A stretch of 64,000 bases of DNA from Prevotella sp. (GCA_017458005.1 JAFTGH010000002.1:1-64000); one strand, 5' to 3'; shown: positions 35,137-44,655, counted from the stretch's first letter. Notes: generated by a model from the sequence alone, not told the origin. A program made the numbers and translations.

Positions 35137-35195
35137 AAAATATTAAGAGATGGAGAAATCTCTAAACTTTAAACGCTAAACTCTAAACTTTTTCG

Positions 35196-35203
35196 TACCT
35201 TTG
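35196..35203 (+). promoter_or_regulatory. -7 element for the rpmB-rpmG-DUF4295 operon
   Basis: TACCTTTG, a perfect TAnnTTTG, with a leader of about 45 bases to the rpmB ATG. Upstream, CTCTAAACTTT is repeated at 35159-35170 and near 35181. Confidence 0.6.
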
Positions 35204-35254
35204 CACCCTGTTTGGAGTAAGTTATATTTTAGGAACAAGTAAAAGTAGATAGAA

Positions 35255-35518
35255 ATGTCTAAAATTTGTCAAATTACGGGAAAGAAGGCACAGATTGGTA
35301 ACAACGTGTCTCACTCAAAGCATCGCACAAAGCGTAGTTTTGATGTAAACCTGTTCAGCAAGAAGTTCTACTATGTGGAGGAGGCTTGCTGGATTCAGTT
35401 GAAGATCAGCGCCGCTGGTCTGCGTATGATTAATAAGGTTGGTCTGGACGCTGCCCTGAAGCAGGCTGTTGCTAAAGGTTATGTAGACTGGAAGGACATT
35501 AAAGTAATAGGAGACTAA
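35255..35518 (+). CDS. rpmB: Large ribosomal subunit protein bL28
   Basis: An 87-residue protein; [20 protein letters not shown] and the [11 protein letters not shown] segment are typical of L28 in Bacteroidota. First gene of a three-gene ribosomal operon. Confidence 0.98.
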   Translation: MSKICQITGKKAQIGNNVSHSKHRTKRSFDVNLFSKKFYYVEEACWIQLKISAAGLRMINKVGLDAALKQAVAKGYVDWKDIKVIGD

Positions 35519-35523
35519 TTATT

Positions 35524-35715
35524 ATGGCAGGCAAGAAAGCAAAAGGTAATCGCGTACAGGTCATCCTGGAGTGCACCGAGATGAAAGAGAGTGGACTTCC
35601 TGGAACAAGCCGTTATATCACGACGAAGAACCGTAAGAACACTCCTGAGAGAATGGAATTGAAGAAGTATAACCCCATCCTGAAGCGCATGACTGTGCAC
35701 AAGGAGATTAAATAA
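35524..35715 (+). CDS. rpmG: Large ribosomal subunit protein bL33
   Basis: A 63-residue basic protein ([16 protein letters not shown], then [19 protein letters not shown]). The zinc-ribbon cysteine pairs of the zinc form are absent, so this is the zinc-free type. It starts five bases after rpmB. Confidence 0.97.
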   Translation: MAGKKAKGNRVQVILECTEMKESGLPGTSRYITTKNRKNTPERMELKKYNPILKRMTVHKEIK

Positions 35716-35727
35716 TCTATTTAAAGC

Positions 35728-35886
35728 ATGGCAAAGAAAACCGTCGCTACCCTCCATGAAGGTTCTAAGGATGGTCGCGCTTACACAAAGGTAATCAAGA
35801 TGGTAAAGAGCCCTAAGACTGGTGCTTACATCTTCGATGAGCAGATGGTTCCTAACGAGGCTGTTAAGGACTTCTTCAAAAACTAA
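35728..35886 (+). CDS. DUF4295 small basic protein
   Basis: A 52-residue protein (MAKKTVATLHEGSKDGRAYT to the end NEAVKDFFKN). Proteins of this type regularly follow rpmB-rpmG in Bacteroidota and are annotated DUF4295; they are presumably ribosome-associated, by position only. A terminator follows 19 bases after the stop. Confidence 0.9.
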   Translation: MAKKTVATLHEGSKDGRAYTKVIKMVKSPKTGAYIFDEQMVPNEAVKDFFKN

Positions 35887-35905
35887 GAATTGAAAGTTGG
35901 TATAG

Positions 35906-35942
35906 AAAAAACCGAAATCTATCATGGTTTCGGTTTTTTTTT
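35906..35942 (+). terminator. Terminator after the rpmB operon
   Basis: A 12-bp stem (35906-35917 with 35928-35939) ending in an uninterrupted T-run. Confidence 0.9.
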
Positions 35943-35943
35943 G

Positions 35944-35951
35944 TACCTTTG
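35944..35951 (+). promoter_or_regulatory. -7 element for ftsY
   Basis: TACCTTTG, a perfect TAnnTTTG, directly after the terminator T-run and 28 bases before the ftsY ATG. Confidence 0.6.
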
Positions 35952-35978
35952 CGGTGAAATCGAAATAAAAGAGAAGAT

Positions 35979-36935
35979 ATGGGAATATTTGGTTTCTTTA
36001 ATAAGGATAAAAAGGAGACACTTGACAAAGGATTGGAAAAGACAAAGTCGAGTGTGTTCGACAAACTGGCTCGTGCGGTAGCAGGTAAGTCGAAAGTGGA
36101 TGACGACGTGTTGGATGACTTGGAGGAAGTGTTAATCACCAGCGACGTGGGGGTGGATACAACCTTGAAGATCATCGAAAGAATCGAGGAGCGTGTGGCT
36201 CGTGATAAATATGTGAGTACGAGTGAACTGAACGACATCCTTCGCGATGAAATCGCCGCATTGCTTGCGGAAAACAACTCAGAGGACAATGACAACTGGG
36301 ATTTGCCAACAGACCATAAACCCTATGTCATTTTAGTTGTTGGTGTCAACGGTGTGGGTAAGACGACAACGATAGGTAAACTAGCCTGGCAGTTTAAGCA
36401 GGCAGGCAAGAAAGTCTATCTGGGTGCCGCCGATACCTTCCGTGCCGCCGCCGTCGAGCAGTTGTGTATCTGGGGCGAGCGAGTAGGGGTTCCTGTCGTT
36501 AAACAGCAGATGGGCAGTGACCCTGCCTCTGTAGCCTTCGACACACTGAGTTCCGCCAAGGCTAACGACGCAGATGTCGTACTGATCGACACCGCAGGTC
36601 GCTTGCATAACAAAGTAGGACTGATGAATGAGTTGAAGAAGATCAAGGATGTCATGAAGAAGGTACTGCCTGAGGCTCCTGACGAGGTGATGCTCGTATT
36701 GGATGGCTCTACAGGACAGAATGCTTTCGAGCAGGCAAAACAGTTCTCCGCAGTCACCCAAATCACATCCCTTGCCATCACGAAACTCGATGGAACCGCT
36801 AAAGGTGGTGTGGTAATCGGTATCAGCGACCAGTTGAAGGTGCCTGTGAAATATATCGGATTAGGGGAGGGCATGGAAGACCTCCAACTCTTTAATAAGC
36901 GACAGTTTGTAGACTCTCTCTTTAAGCATGAATAA
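35979..36935 (+). CDS. ftsY: Signal recognition particle receptor FtsY
   Basis: A 318-residue SRP GTPase that docks ribosome-nascent chains at the membrane. The N domain occupies about 1-90. The G domain has the P-loop GVNGVGKTTTIGKLA, DTFRAAAVEQL, DTAGRLHN and TKLDGTAKGG. The acidic A domain of E. coli FtsY is almost absent, as in many short FtsY proteins. Its 3' end overlaps rimO by eight bases. Confidence 0.97.
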   Translation: MGIFGFFNKDKKETLDKGLEKTKSSVFDKLARAVAGKSKVDDDVLDDLEEVLITSDVGVDTTLKIIERIEERVARDKYVSTSELNDILRDEIAALLAENNSEDNDNWDLPTDHKPYVILVVGVNGVGKTTTIGKLAWQFKQAGKKVYLGAADTFRAAAVEQLCIWGERVGVPVVKQQMGSDPASVAFDTLSSAKANDADVVLIDTAGRLHNKVGLMNELKKIKDVMKKVLPEAPDEVMLVLDGSTGQNAFEQAKQFSAVTQITSLAITKLDGTAKGGVVIGISDQLKVPVKYIGLGEGMEDLQLFNKRQFVDSLFKHE

Positions 36936-38235
36936 GAAACCAACCATCGATTTCATCACATTAGGGTGCTCGAAGAATCTCGTTGACAGTGAGAAACTCA
37001 TGGGACTCTTTGAGGCTCATGGCTATCATGTCACGCATGACAGCGATAATCCTAAAGGTGAGATAGTGGTGATAAATACATGCGGTTTCATCGAAGATGC
37101 CAAGCAGGAGAGTATAGACACTATTCTGGAGTTTGCGCAGGGAAAGACGGAAGGAAGGGTTAAGAGACTCTACGTAATGGGCTGTCTCTCAGAACGCTAC
37201 CTTGCCGACCTTGAAGCGGAGATACCAGAGGTCGATGGCTGGTATGGGAAGTTCAACTACAGGAAGATTCTCGAAACGCTAGAGACGCTTGATCATCAAG
37301 AGAACATCGACACCACTCCCCGCCATTTGACCACACCTCGCCATTACGCCTATATCAAGATATCAGAGGGATGCGATCGCCACTGTGCCTACTGCGCTAT
37401 TCCTATTATCACGGGCAGGCATCAGAGTCGTCCCATGAATGAGATATTAGACGAGGTGCGCTATCTGGTTAGTCAGGGAACGAAGGAGTTTCAGGTTATC
37501 GCCCAGGAACTGACCTATTATGGGGTGGATATTGACGGAAAACAGCATATCGCCGAACTCATCGAGCAAATGGCGGATATAGAAGGGGTGGAGTGGATTC
37601 GCCTGCATTACGCCTATCCTTCCCATTTCCCTTGGGACTTACTTCGTGTAATGAAGGAGAGGAAGAATGTATGTAACTACCTCGATATCGCCCTGCAACA
37701 TATCAGTGACCATATGCTGAGCCGTATGCAACGGCATGTGACGAGGAAAGAGACCTACGAACTCATCCAGAGAATGCGTGAGGAGGTGCCAGGCATTCAC
37801 ATACGCACCACCTTGATGGTTGGATTCCCCGGTGAAACCGATGAGGATTTTCAGGAATTGCTTGAGTTCACCCGTTGGGCACGTTTTGAGCGCATGGGGG
37901 CTTTTGCCTATTCTGAGGAGGACGGTACCTACTCGGCTGAGCACTATAAGGATGATGTCCCCGCAGAGGTCAAGCAGGCTCGTCTCGACCGATTGATGCG
38001 ACTGCAGCAACAGATCAGTGCGGAGTTGGAGGCATCTAAGATAGGACAGGTCATGCGTGTCATTATCGATCGTACGGAAGGGGATTGGTATGTGGGGCGT
38101 AGCGAGTTCTGTTCTCCTGAGGTGGACCCGGAAGTCCTGATTCCTATCAGCGAGCAACTGACAATCGGTGCGTTCTATGATCTGAAAGTGACCGACGCAG
38201 AAGAGTTTGATTTATACGCAACGACAAGAATATGA
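36928..38235 (+). CDS. rimO: Ribosomal protein uS12 methylthiotransferase
   Basis: A 435-residue radical-SAM enzyme that methylthiolates Asp88 of S12. The UPF0004 domain has conserved cysteines in LGCSKNLVDSE, NTCGF and MGCLSERY. The radical-SAM cluster motif is CDRHCAYC, and a TRAM domain closes the protein (about 375-435). It overlaps ftsY upstream and the HU gene downstream by four bases, so translation of all three is coupled. Confidence 0.97.
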   Translation: MNKKPTIDFITLGCSKNLVDSEKLMGLFEAHGYHVTHDSDNPKGEIVVINTCGFIEDAKQESIDTILEFAQGKTEGRVKRLYVMGCLSERYLADLEAEIPEVDGWYGKFNYRKILETLETLDHQENIDTTPRHLTTPRHYAYIKISEGCDRHCAYCAIPIITGRHQSRPMNEILDEVRYLVSQGTKEFQVIAQELTYYGVDIDGKQHIAELIEQMADIEGVEWIRLHYAYPSHFPWDLLRVMKERKNVCNYLDIALQHISDHMLSRMQRHVTRKETYELIQRMREEVPGIHIRTTLMVGFPGETDEDFQELLEFTRWARFERMGAFAYSEEDGTYSAEHYKDDVPAEVKQARLDRLMRLQQQISAELEASKIGQVMRVIIDRTEGDWYVGRSEFCSPEVDPEVLIPISEQLTIGAFYDLKVTDAEEFDLYATTRI

Positions 38236-38513
38236 ACAACAAGGAATTTATCAGTCTGCTATCAGAGCGTACGGGGTATGACCAGAAGGCTACCCAGAAA
38301 CTGGTGAATAACGTCATCACCGCTATGAGTGACGCTTTTGTGACAGACAACAGCGTCATCGTGCCTAACTTTGGAGTCTTCGAGACCAAGAAGAAGATGG
38401 AGCGTGTTATCATAAACCCCGCTACGGGACAACGCATGCTCGTTCCACCCAAATTGGTGTTGAACTTCAAACCGAATCAGACATGGAAAGAAAAACTGAA
38501 AGGAGGACGATAA
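38232..38513 (+). CDS. HU-family DNA-binding protein
   Basis: A 93-residue HU/IHF-type protein. The helical dimerisation half (NNKEFISLLSERTGYDQKAT) is followed by NFGVFETKKKME and the arm RVIINPATGQRMLVPPK with the intercalating Pro. It is cytosolic. Unlike stand-alone HU genes it is tightly coupled to rimO (ATGA overlap) and to the membrane HU-LysM gene one base downstream, so it may partner that protein. Confidence 0.93.
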   Translation: MNNKEFISLLSERTGYDQKATQKLVNNVITAMSDAFVTDNSVIVPNFGVFETKKKMERVIINPATGQRMLVPPKLVLNFKPNQTWKEKLKGGR

Positions 38514-38514
38514 G

Positions 38515-39543
38515 ATGGGGAAACTGACGATACAGGAGATTGCTAAGATTCTCGTCGAGAAAAACAAACTGTCAGCCAAGGAGGCGAGTCGGTTTGCCGC
38601 AGCGATGTTTGAGATCATCCAGCAACAATTAGATAGTGAGGAACTGGTGAAGGTCAAAGGACTCGGCACGTTTAAGGTGATTCGTGTCGAGGCTCGTGAG
38701 AGTGTGAGTGTCCGCACAGGAGAACGAATGACGATAGACAGTCATGCCAAGATCACCTTTACTCCTGATGCCACGATGAAAGAACTGGTGAATAAACCCT
38801 TCTCCCAGTTTGAGACTGTAGTCCTCAATGATGGCGTTGAGTTTGAGGATACACCATTGGAAGAGACACCTGTTTCTACTGAGGAGCCTGCTCAATTCAC
38901 TGAGGAGGCTACTAATTTCACTGAGGAGGCTGCTAATTTCACTGAGGAGGCTGCTCACGCTCAGCCCTTGATGGAGGTCGTTGAGAATTCTGAGGAAAAA
39001 GAGGAGGAAATCGTCATGCAAGAGGAGGATGACGAAGAGAACTCCTCATGGAAGAAACCACTTTGTTATGGGTTGCTCACACTCGCATTAATGGCAGGTT
39101 CTGCTTACGGAGGCTATTGGTATGGAAAGACTACTGCTGTCGCTACCACCACAGAGACACCTGTTGAGGAGGTTCAGGATGTTGTCGTAGAAGACAGTGT
39201 GGAAGTGATTGATGCCGATTCCGTTGAGGTGATAGAGGAACAGGTTGTTGCGGAGTTGCCTGCACCAGAACCGAAGAAAGAGCCAACAACCGAGGAAGAG
39301 CCTTTCTGGAAAAAGTATGAGGCGATGGATGCCCGTGTCCGTACTGGCGCATACCATATTGTCGGCACTGATCACGAGGTCACGGTACGGAAAGGTGAGA
39401 CACTCTCCAAGATCGCCCGTCGTGAACTGGGTGAGGGCATGTCCTGCTATATCGAGGTGTATAATGACCTCAAGGCTAACGCTGAGTTGAAAGAAGGACA
39501 AACCATCAAAATCCCTAAACTGAAGTGGAAGAAGAAACGTTGA
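38515..39543 (+). CDS. Membrane-spanning HU-LysM fusion protein
   Basis: A 342-residue protein. Residues 1-90 are a full HU/IHF-type DNA-binding domain (LTIQEIAKILVEKNKLSAKE, GLGTFKV, then SVRTGERMTIDSHAKITF). An acidic linker follows, with three FTEEA repeats from a 21-base tandem repeat (38896-38958). One transmembrane helix lies at about 182-201. After it come a Val/Glu-rich spacer and a LysM domain (about 281-336; HEVTVRKGETLSKIARRELG). Lysines before the helix and no signal peptide predict a cytosolic HU part and a periplasmic LysM part. It could bridge nucleoid and peptidoglycan. The partner HU protein is encoded one base upstream. Confidence 0.9.
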   Translation: MGKLTIQEIAKILVEKNKLSAKEASRFAAAMFEIIQQQLDSEELVKVKGLGTFKVIRVEARESVSVRTGERMTIDSHAKITFTPDATMKELVNKPFSQFETVVLNDGVEFEDTPLEETPVSTEEPAQFTEEATNFTEEAANFTEEAAHAQPLMEVVENSEEKEEEIVMQEEDDEENSSWKKPLCYGLLTLALMAGSAYGGYWYGKTTAVATTTETPVEEVQDVVVEDSVEVIDADSVEVIEEQVVAELPAPEPKKEPTTEEEPFWKKYEAMDARVRTGAYHIVGTDHEVTVRKGETLSKIARRELGEGMSCYIEVYNDLKANAELKEGQTIKIPKLKWKKKR

Positions 39544-39546
39544 CCG

Positions 39547-40473
39547 ATGATTTCTCTTCTCATAGGCTGGATATTGGACTTACTGTTAGGCGACCCGTCG
39601 TGGTTACCGCATCCTGTGGTGGGATTCGGTAAGGTGATAGCCCAATGTGAGCGGAGATTGAATCATGGGGGATATCGTCGGTTGAAGGGTGCCGTCATTG
39701 CTGTTCTCTTGATAGCGATCGTTTTCGTTATGACCTATTTCCTGTTACGATGGCTCGACGGCTTATCAGAGATTGTAAGTAGTATTGTTGGTGCGATATT
39801 GATATTCTATTGTCTTGCGGGAACAACCCTGATACGGGAAGTGCGTGACGTGTTTCTTGCCTTAGACCGATCGTTGGAGGAGGGAAGGAAACAGGTCGCT
39901 CGCATTGTGGGGCGTGACACTTCCACGCTTTCCGCACAAGAAGTTCGTACGGCAGCCTTGGAGACATTGGCGGAGAATCTCAGCGACGGCGTGATCGCCC
40001 CCTTGTTCTGGCTTGCGCTGTTGGGAGTACCAGGCATGCTTGCCTATAAGATGGTCAACACGCTCGACTCGATGATAGGTTACAAGACCGAGCGATATAG
40101 AGACTTCGGCTGTTGGGCTGCGCATATTGATGACATCGCTAATTTCATTCCAGCAAGACTCACAGCCCTGCTGATGATTCTTGTCAATGGGAGTTTTTCT
40201 ATGCTCAGGTCCCAACTCCGTTTTGTATATCGTTATGGCAGGAACCATGCCAGTCCTAACAGCGGGTATCCCGAGGCGGCACTCGCTTCCATTCTGGATT
40301 GTAGGTTTGGAGGACCTCATTACTATTTTGGTGAGTTGTTTGACAAACCGTATATTGGCACTAACACACGCCCCCTGACCACCAACGACATGAAGAAGGC
40401 TGTCACGATCAATCGTAGAGCGGAGTTTGTGATGGTTTCGATTGTTTTAGCCATCTCTCTATTGTTATACTAG
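39547..40473 (+). CDS. cbiB: Adenosylcobinamide-phosphate synthase (CbiB/CobD)
   Basis: A 308-residue membrane protein of cobalamin biosynthesis, joining aminopropanol phosphate to adenosylcobyric acid. LIGWILDLLLGDPSWLPHPV is the conserved N-terminus; NLSDGVIAPLFW, MVNTLDSMIGYK and HASPNSGYPEAALA are family motifs. Four to five hydrophobic segments are visible. It starts three bases after the HU-LysM gene and has no cobalamin riboswitch in front; no other cobalamin gene is in the window. Confidence 0.95.
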   Translation: MISLLIGWILDLLLGDPSWLPHPVVGFGKVIAQCERRLNHGGYRRLKGAVIAVLLIAIVFVMTYFLLRWLDGLSEIVSSIVGAILIFYCLAGTTLIREVRDVFLALDRSLEEGRKQVARIVGRDTSTLSAQEVRTAALETLAENLSDGVIAPLFWLALLGVPGMLAYKMVNTLDSMIGYKTERYRDFGCWAAHIDDIANFIPARLTALLMILVNGSFSMLRSQLRFVYRYGRNHASPNSGYPEAALASILDCRFGGPHYYFGELFDKPYIGTNTRPLTTNDMKKAVTINRRAEFVMVSIVLAISLLLY

Positions 40474-40494
40474 TGTCTTATTTAAAATAAGGCA
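40474..40494. repeat. Palindromic repeat element, copy 2
   Basis: TGTCTTATTTAAAATAAGGCA, differing from the element at 2364-2384 at two positions. It begins right at the cbiB stop codon. Confidence 0.7.
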
Positions 40495-40535
40495 TTGTCA
40501 ATCCCAACTAAAGAATCTTAAATATCATGGGGATA

Positions 40536-40567
40536 TTTGTCTACTCAAAAGTAAATGTTTACCTTTG
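40536..40567 (+). promoter_or_regulatory. Promoter of leuB
   Basis: TTTG at 40536-40539 and TACCTTTG at 40560-40567, 20-base spacer; leader of about 35 bases. No leucine-rich leader peptide seen. Confidence 0.72.
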
Positions 40568-40606
40568 TAATTTGAATATTGATAGTATATATAAATAAGG
40601 AATAAA

Positions 40607-41668
40607 ATGAAACTGAAAATTGCTGTATTACCTGGTGACGGAATAGGACCAGAGATTATGAGACAAGGCGTGGCAGTATTGGATGCTATTGCCAAGAAGT
40701 GTGGACATGAGTTCTCGTACGAGGAGGCTCTTTGTGGTGCTCATGCTATTGACGAAGTAGGGGATCCTTATCCAGAGGCGACCCATGAAGTTTGTATGCG
40801 TGCGGATGCCGTCTTGTTTGCCGCCGTTGGCGACCTGCGTTTCGACAACAACCCAACCGCAAAGGTTCGTCCAGAGCAAGGACTGCTTGCCATGCGTAAG
40901 AAACTCGGTCTGTTTGCAAACGTTCGTCCCGTTGCCACTTTCGATTGCCTGTTGCATAAGTCACCCCTGAAAGACGAACTGCTGCGTGGTGCCGACTTCG
41001 TGGTTATTCGTGAGTTGACAGGTGGTATGTATTTTGGCGAGAAATACCAGGATAACGACAAGGCTTACGATACAGATATCTATACCCGCCCAGAAATTGA
41101 GCGTATCTTGAAGGTTGCCTTTGAGACAGCCCAGAAGCGTAAGAAGCATTTGACGGTAGTCGATAAGGCTAACGTTCTTGCCAGTTCACGCTTGTGGCGT
41201 CAGATAGCCAAGGAGATGGAGCCACAGTATCCCGATGTCAACACCGACTATATGTTTATTGATAACGCCTCTATGCGTGTGCTGACTGAGCCTCGTTTCT
41301 TTGATGTCATCGTCACAGAGAATACTTTTGGGGATATCCTGACTGATGAGACCTCATGTATCACAGGCTCTATGGGCTTGCAGCCCTCATCGTCACTCGG
41401 TGAGCACACACCTTTGTTTGAGCCAGTCCATGGCTCATGGCCCCAGGCTGCTGGTCAGAACATCGCGAACCCATTGGCAGAGATCCTTTCTGCCGCTATG
41501 TTGCTGGAGCATTTCGACTTGAAGAAGGAGGGCGCCTTGATCCGTGAGGCTGTCAACGCCTCGTTAGACGCAAATGTTCGCACACCAGAGATACAGGTTG
41601 AGGGCGGTGCGAAATATGGTACAAAAGAAGTCGGTGAATGGATTGTGAACTACATCCAAAACGCATAA
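40607..41668 (+). CDS. leuB: 3-isopropylmalate dehydrogenase
   Basis: A 353-residue NAD-dependent enzyme of leucine synthesis. [44 protein letters not shown], and the later DNASMRVL and [19 protein letters not shown] are characteristic. leuA, leuC and leuD are not in the window. The TPR gene begins inside its last 31 bases. Confidence 0.96.
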   Translation: MKLKIAVLPGDGIGPEIMRQGVAVLDAIAKKCGHEFSYEEALCGAHAIDEVGDPYPEATHEVCMRADAVLFAAVGDLRFDNNPTAKVRPEQGLLAMRKKLGLFANVRPVATFDCLLHKSPLKDELLRGADFVVIRELTGGMYFGEKYQDNDKAYDTDIYTRPEIERILKVAFETAQKRKKHLTVVDKANVLASSRLWRQIAKEMEPQYPDVNTDYMFIDNASMRVLTEPRFFDVIVTENTFGDILTDETSCITGSMGLQPSSSLGEHTPLFEPVHGSWPQAAGQNIANPLAEILSAAMLLEHFDLKKEGALIREAVNASLDANVRTPEIQVEGGAKYGTKEVGEWIVNYIQNA

Positions 41669-42327
41669 TAGCAGTCATTGGCTGCTGGCTGTTGGTTATT
41701 GGTATGCAGGCACAGACTAACCAGCAATGGCGTGACTCCCTGAATGCCATTAACCAACAGATTGCCCGTTCACCTTACAGTGCCCAATTGCATCTCCGCA
41801 AAGCAGCAATTAATCTGGAACTGCAACAATGGGAGTTTGCCGTTGATGAGTATAAGACGATACTTCGCCATGATGAGAAAAACCTGACGGCACTGTTCTA
41901 TCGTGCCTATGCCTATACTCATCTGCGTCGTTACGACTTGGCGAAGAACGACTATCATGATATCCTATTAGAGCGACCGACTCATCTGGAGGCGCGATTA
42001 GGCTTGTCCTATGTCTATCAGTTGATGGGGAAGCGGAATGACGCGCTTGATCTGTTGAATATCGTCATCGAACAGCACCCGGACTCTGTTTCCGGCTATG
42101 TGGCAAGAGCCGCTTTGGAGACTGACATACAGCGTTATGAGGCCGCCCTCTATGACTGGGAGAAGGCAAAGGTGTTGGATCCGCTAAATAGTGACTATCA
42201 ACTCTCCTATATAGATGTCCTTATCCGGTTAGGCAGGAAAGAAACGGCACGGCGTGAACTCGATTTATTGTCGAGTAGGGGAGTCAACCAAGGAACACTC
42301 CGTAGTTTCTATAAGAGATTGAAATAG
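41638..42327 (+). CDS. Exported TPR-repeat protein
   Basis: A 229-residue protein. The N-terminus [17 protein letters not shown] is a signal peptide. Four or five TPR units follow ([79 protein letters not shown]). It is probably a periplasmic scaffold; the partner is unknown. The ATG at 41638 lies within leuB; no later start would keep the signal peptide. Confidence 0.8.
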   Translation: MDCELHPKRIIAVIGCWLLVIGMQAQTNQQWRDSLNAINQQIARSPYSAQLHLRKAAINLELQQWEFAVDEYKTILRHDEKNLTALFYRAYAYTHLRRYDLAKNDYHDILLERPTHLEARLGLSYVYQLMGKRNDALDLLNIVIEQHPDSVSGYVARAALETDIQRYEAALYDWEKAKVLDPLNSDYQLSYIDVLIRLGRKETARRELDLLSSRGVNQGTLRSFYKRLK

Positions 42328-42355
42328 CAATGTCGTAGAGAGATGATAAAGCAGA

Positions 42356-42396
42356 AATCCCAAACCTCGTAAGAGATTTGGGATTCTGTGTTTGTT
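42356..42396. terminator. Hairpin between the TPR gene and the convergent rpmA
   Basis: AATCCCAAA (42356-42364) pairs with TTTGGGATT (42377-42385), then a T-rich stretch. It could serve both strands. Confidence 0.65.
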
Positions 42397-42430
42397 TGGA
42401 ATAAATTATTGTTGTTTGTTCTCTTCGGCG

Positions 42431-42688
42431 TTATGCTTCAGGAATGACAGATACCACGCTCTTGTCATGCTTTCCCTTGTGGAACTGTACAGTTCCGTCA
42501 ACAAGAGCATAAAGAGTGTCGTCCTTACCCATACCTACATTGTTACCGGGGTTGTGCTTAGAGCCACGCTGGCGAACAATAATGTTGCCTGCAACAACCT
42601 TCTGGCCACCGAAAATCTTAATGCCGAGTCGCTGTGAGGCTGACTCACGGCCGTTCTTAGAACTACCTACACCTTTTTTATGTGCCAT
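42431..42688 (-). CDS. rpmA: Large ribosomal subunit protein bL27
   Basis: An 85-residue protein starting [20 protein letters not shown], with [17 protein letters not shown]. No N-terminal cleavable extension of the Firmicutes kind. Second gene of the rplU-rpmA operon. Confidence 0.98.
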   Translation of the reverse strand: MAHKKGVGSSKNGRESASQRLGIKIFGGQKVVAGNIIVRQRGSKHNPGNNVGMGKDDTLYALVDGTVQFHKGKHDKSVVSVIPEA

Positions 42689-42707
42689 TTCTTGTTCCTC
42701 CTACGTT

Positions 42708-43025
42708 TTAAGCGATTACTGATTTAACTTCTACCTGTGTGTACTGCTGGCGGTGACCATTCTTCTTGCGAGAGTCCTTACGACGCTTCATCTTGAAAAC
42801 GATAACCTTCTCACCCTTTACGAGGGGATTGACAACCTCACACACTACTTTTGCACCACTTACGGTAGGTGCGCCTACCTGTACTGAACCTTCATTGTCG
42901 ACAAGCAGTACCTTGTCGAATTCAACAGTCTTACCAGCCTCCACGTCTTTCATGTGGTTAACGAAGAGTTTCTTACCCTCCTCGACCTTGAACTGCTGAC
43001 CGTTAATTTCTACAATTGCGTACAT
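42708..43025 (-). CDS. rplU: Large ribosomal subunit protein bL21
   Basis: A 105-residue protein ([19 protein letters not shown] to the [19 protein letters not shown] end). The frame is open up to 43094, but the conserved N-terminus and the promoter at 43113-43143 fix the ATG at 43025. It is followed by rpmA after 19 bases. Confidence 0.98.
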   Translation of the reverse strand: MYAIVEINGQQFKVEEGKKLFVNHMKDVEAGKTVEFDKVLLVDNEGSVQVGAPTVSGAKVVCEVVNPLVKGEKVIVFKMKRRKDSRKKNGHRQQYTQVEVKSVIA

Positions 43026-43112
43026 TGTTTTTTGTTGTTTAAACGGGTTTCTCCGCATGGCGCATGGCTTTGTGCCACGACTTAACTGAGCCACAACGGA
43101 CTAAATCGGGCG

Positions 43113-43143
43113 CAAAGGTACGAAAAATAATTGAAACAACCAA
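43113..43143 (-). promoter_or_regulatory. Promoter of rplU-rpmA
   Basis: Minus strand: TTG at 43143-43141 and TACCTTTG at 43120-43113, 20-base spacer. It leaves a leader of about 80 bases that is more GC-rich than the surrounding intergenic DNA. Confidence 0.65.
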
Positions 43144-43380
43144 GAAAATAGGGAGAAAAAACAAAGCGATGACCCTCACAGGCAATCGCTTCATATCTTC
43201 AATAGGTATTAGTCCTTTTAAGGTAAAAAGATTGTTTTCAGGATAACTGGTGCAAAAGTACAACATTTTTTAATATTGGCAAAACTTTTTACCAATTATT
43301 TTTCAACAAAACACATGTGTCCCCACACAAACCAAACATTTTTCATGAAATTTCATAAAAAGATTGTGCAAACGATTGAG
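43144..43380. other. Gene-free stretch between rplU and rhlE
   Basis: AT-rich sequence with overlapping short palindromes near 43341-43356 (TTTCATGAAA, ATGAAATTTCAT) close to the rhlE stop. No gene, RNA family or clear terminator is seen. Confidence 0.4.
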
Positions 43381-44655
43381 TTATGCAGGCGGATTCTGCT
43401 TCTTGTTGTCTTTCTTTTTGGAATGATGTCCGTGACCGTGATATCGCTTGCCGCCCTTTTTCTTTCCTCCGCGTCCTCTTGTAGACTTGCGGGGTGCGGA
43501 AATATGATAGGCAGGTCCTTCACCTAGTTCCTTGGGCAATGGATTCTTTGTGATATCTTTCTCCAGGAAACGCTCTATGTCTGAGAAATAGCGCATGTCG
43601 CTGTCAGAGACAAAAGTGATGGCAACACCGTCACGCTGTGCACGGGCGGTACGTCCAATACGATGTACGTAGTCCTCTGCATCATGGGGAACGTCATAGT
43701 TGATCACCATGAGGATATCGTCAATGTCAATGCCACGAGCCACGATGTCGGTTGCCACAAGCACGTCAACCTGTCCTGCCTTGAAGCGATACATCACGTC
43801 GTCACGCTCTTGCTGGGTGAGGTCGCTGTGCATCTGCGCACAGTTGATGTGCATCCGTTGTAACTCACGGGTAATATCCTTCACCTTGTCTTTCTTGCCA
43901 GAGAAGATAATAACGCGTTTCAGTTCTCCTGCCTTGAAGAGATGGCGAATGATGCCCAGTTTCTGTGGCTCATAACACAGGTATGCGGATTGTTGAATCT
44001 TTTCCGCAGGTTTGCTGACAGCGATTTTCACCTCTACAGGATTATATAATAAGGTACGCGCGAGTTGCTGAATCTTATCTGGCATTGTCGCGGAGAACAT
44101 AATGGTCTGATGATTCTTTGGCAGTAACTTGGCGATCTGCAAGATATCATCAGAGAATCCCATGTCGAGCATACGGTCTGCCTCGTCGAGGACGAAGAAG
44201 GAGAGACGGGAGAGGTCTACATGTCCCATTCGGATGTGCGACAGTAGTCGACCCGGTGTCGCAATGATGACGTCTGCTCCCATCTTCAAGCCACGCATCT
44301 CCTGGTCAAAGCGGCTACCGTCATTGCCACCATATACCGCCACACTGGAGATACCGTCAAGATAATAGCCAAACCCCTGCATTGCCTGATCTATTTGCTG
44401 GGCTAGTTCACGGGTTGGTGCCATGACGATACAGTTGACAGCGTCCTTGGGAAACCCGCCATCATCCAACATGCTCAGAATAGGCAGGAGGTAGGCGGCG
44501 GTTTTTCCTGTTCCTGTCTGTGCGACTCCAATAAGGTCGTATCCATCAAGTATCTCTGGAATACATTTCTCCTGGACAGGTGTCATCTCCTCGAAATGCA
44601 TGTCATAGAGTGCATCCAGGATGTTGTCATTCAAATATGTCTCTTCAAAATTCAT
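43381..44655 (-). CDS. rhlE: DEAD-box RNA helicase, RhlE type
   Basis: A 424-residue ATP-dependent RNA helicase. Motifs are in order: Q motif (MTPVQEKCIPEIL), I AQTGTGKTAAYLLP, Ia APTRELAQQ, II DEADRMLDMGF, III SATMP, and VI HRIGRTARAQRDG. The C-terminal 50 residues form a basic Gly/Lys/His-rich tail (STRGRGGKKKGGKRYHGHGH) likely to bind RNA. It is the last gene of the lon-tgt-lptF/G-rhlE operon and starts directly after the permease stop. Confidence 0.94.
   Translation of the reverse strand: MNFEETYLNDNILDALYDMHFEEMTPVQEKCIPEILDGYDLIGVAQTGTGKTAAYLLPILSMLDDGGFPKDAVNCIVMAPTRELAQQIDQAMQGFGYYLDGISSVAVYGGNDGSRFDQEMRGLKMGADVIIATPGRLLSHIRMGHVDLSRLSFFVLDEADRMLDMGFSDDILQIAKLLPKNHQTIMFSATMPDKIQQLARTLLYNPVEVKIAVSKPAEKIQQSAYLCYEPQKLGIIRHLFKAGELKRVIIFSGKKDKVKDITRELQRMHINCAQMHSDLTQQERDDVMYRFKAGQVDVLVATDIVARGIDIDDILMVINYDVPHDAEDYVHRIGRTARAQRDGVAITFVSDSDMRYFSDIERFLEKDITKNPLPKELGEGPAYHISAPRKSTRGRGGKKKGGKRYHGHGHHSKKKDNKKQNPPA

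Noticed and set aside
38896-38958. CRISPR-like short repeats
   Set aside because: Three contiguous 21-base units without spacers, in frame and inside a coding sequence; simply an FTEEA protein repeat.
39544-39546. Cobalamin riboswitch ahead of cbiB
   Set aside because: Only three bases separate cbiB from the previous gene, and no B12-box is seen upstream.
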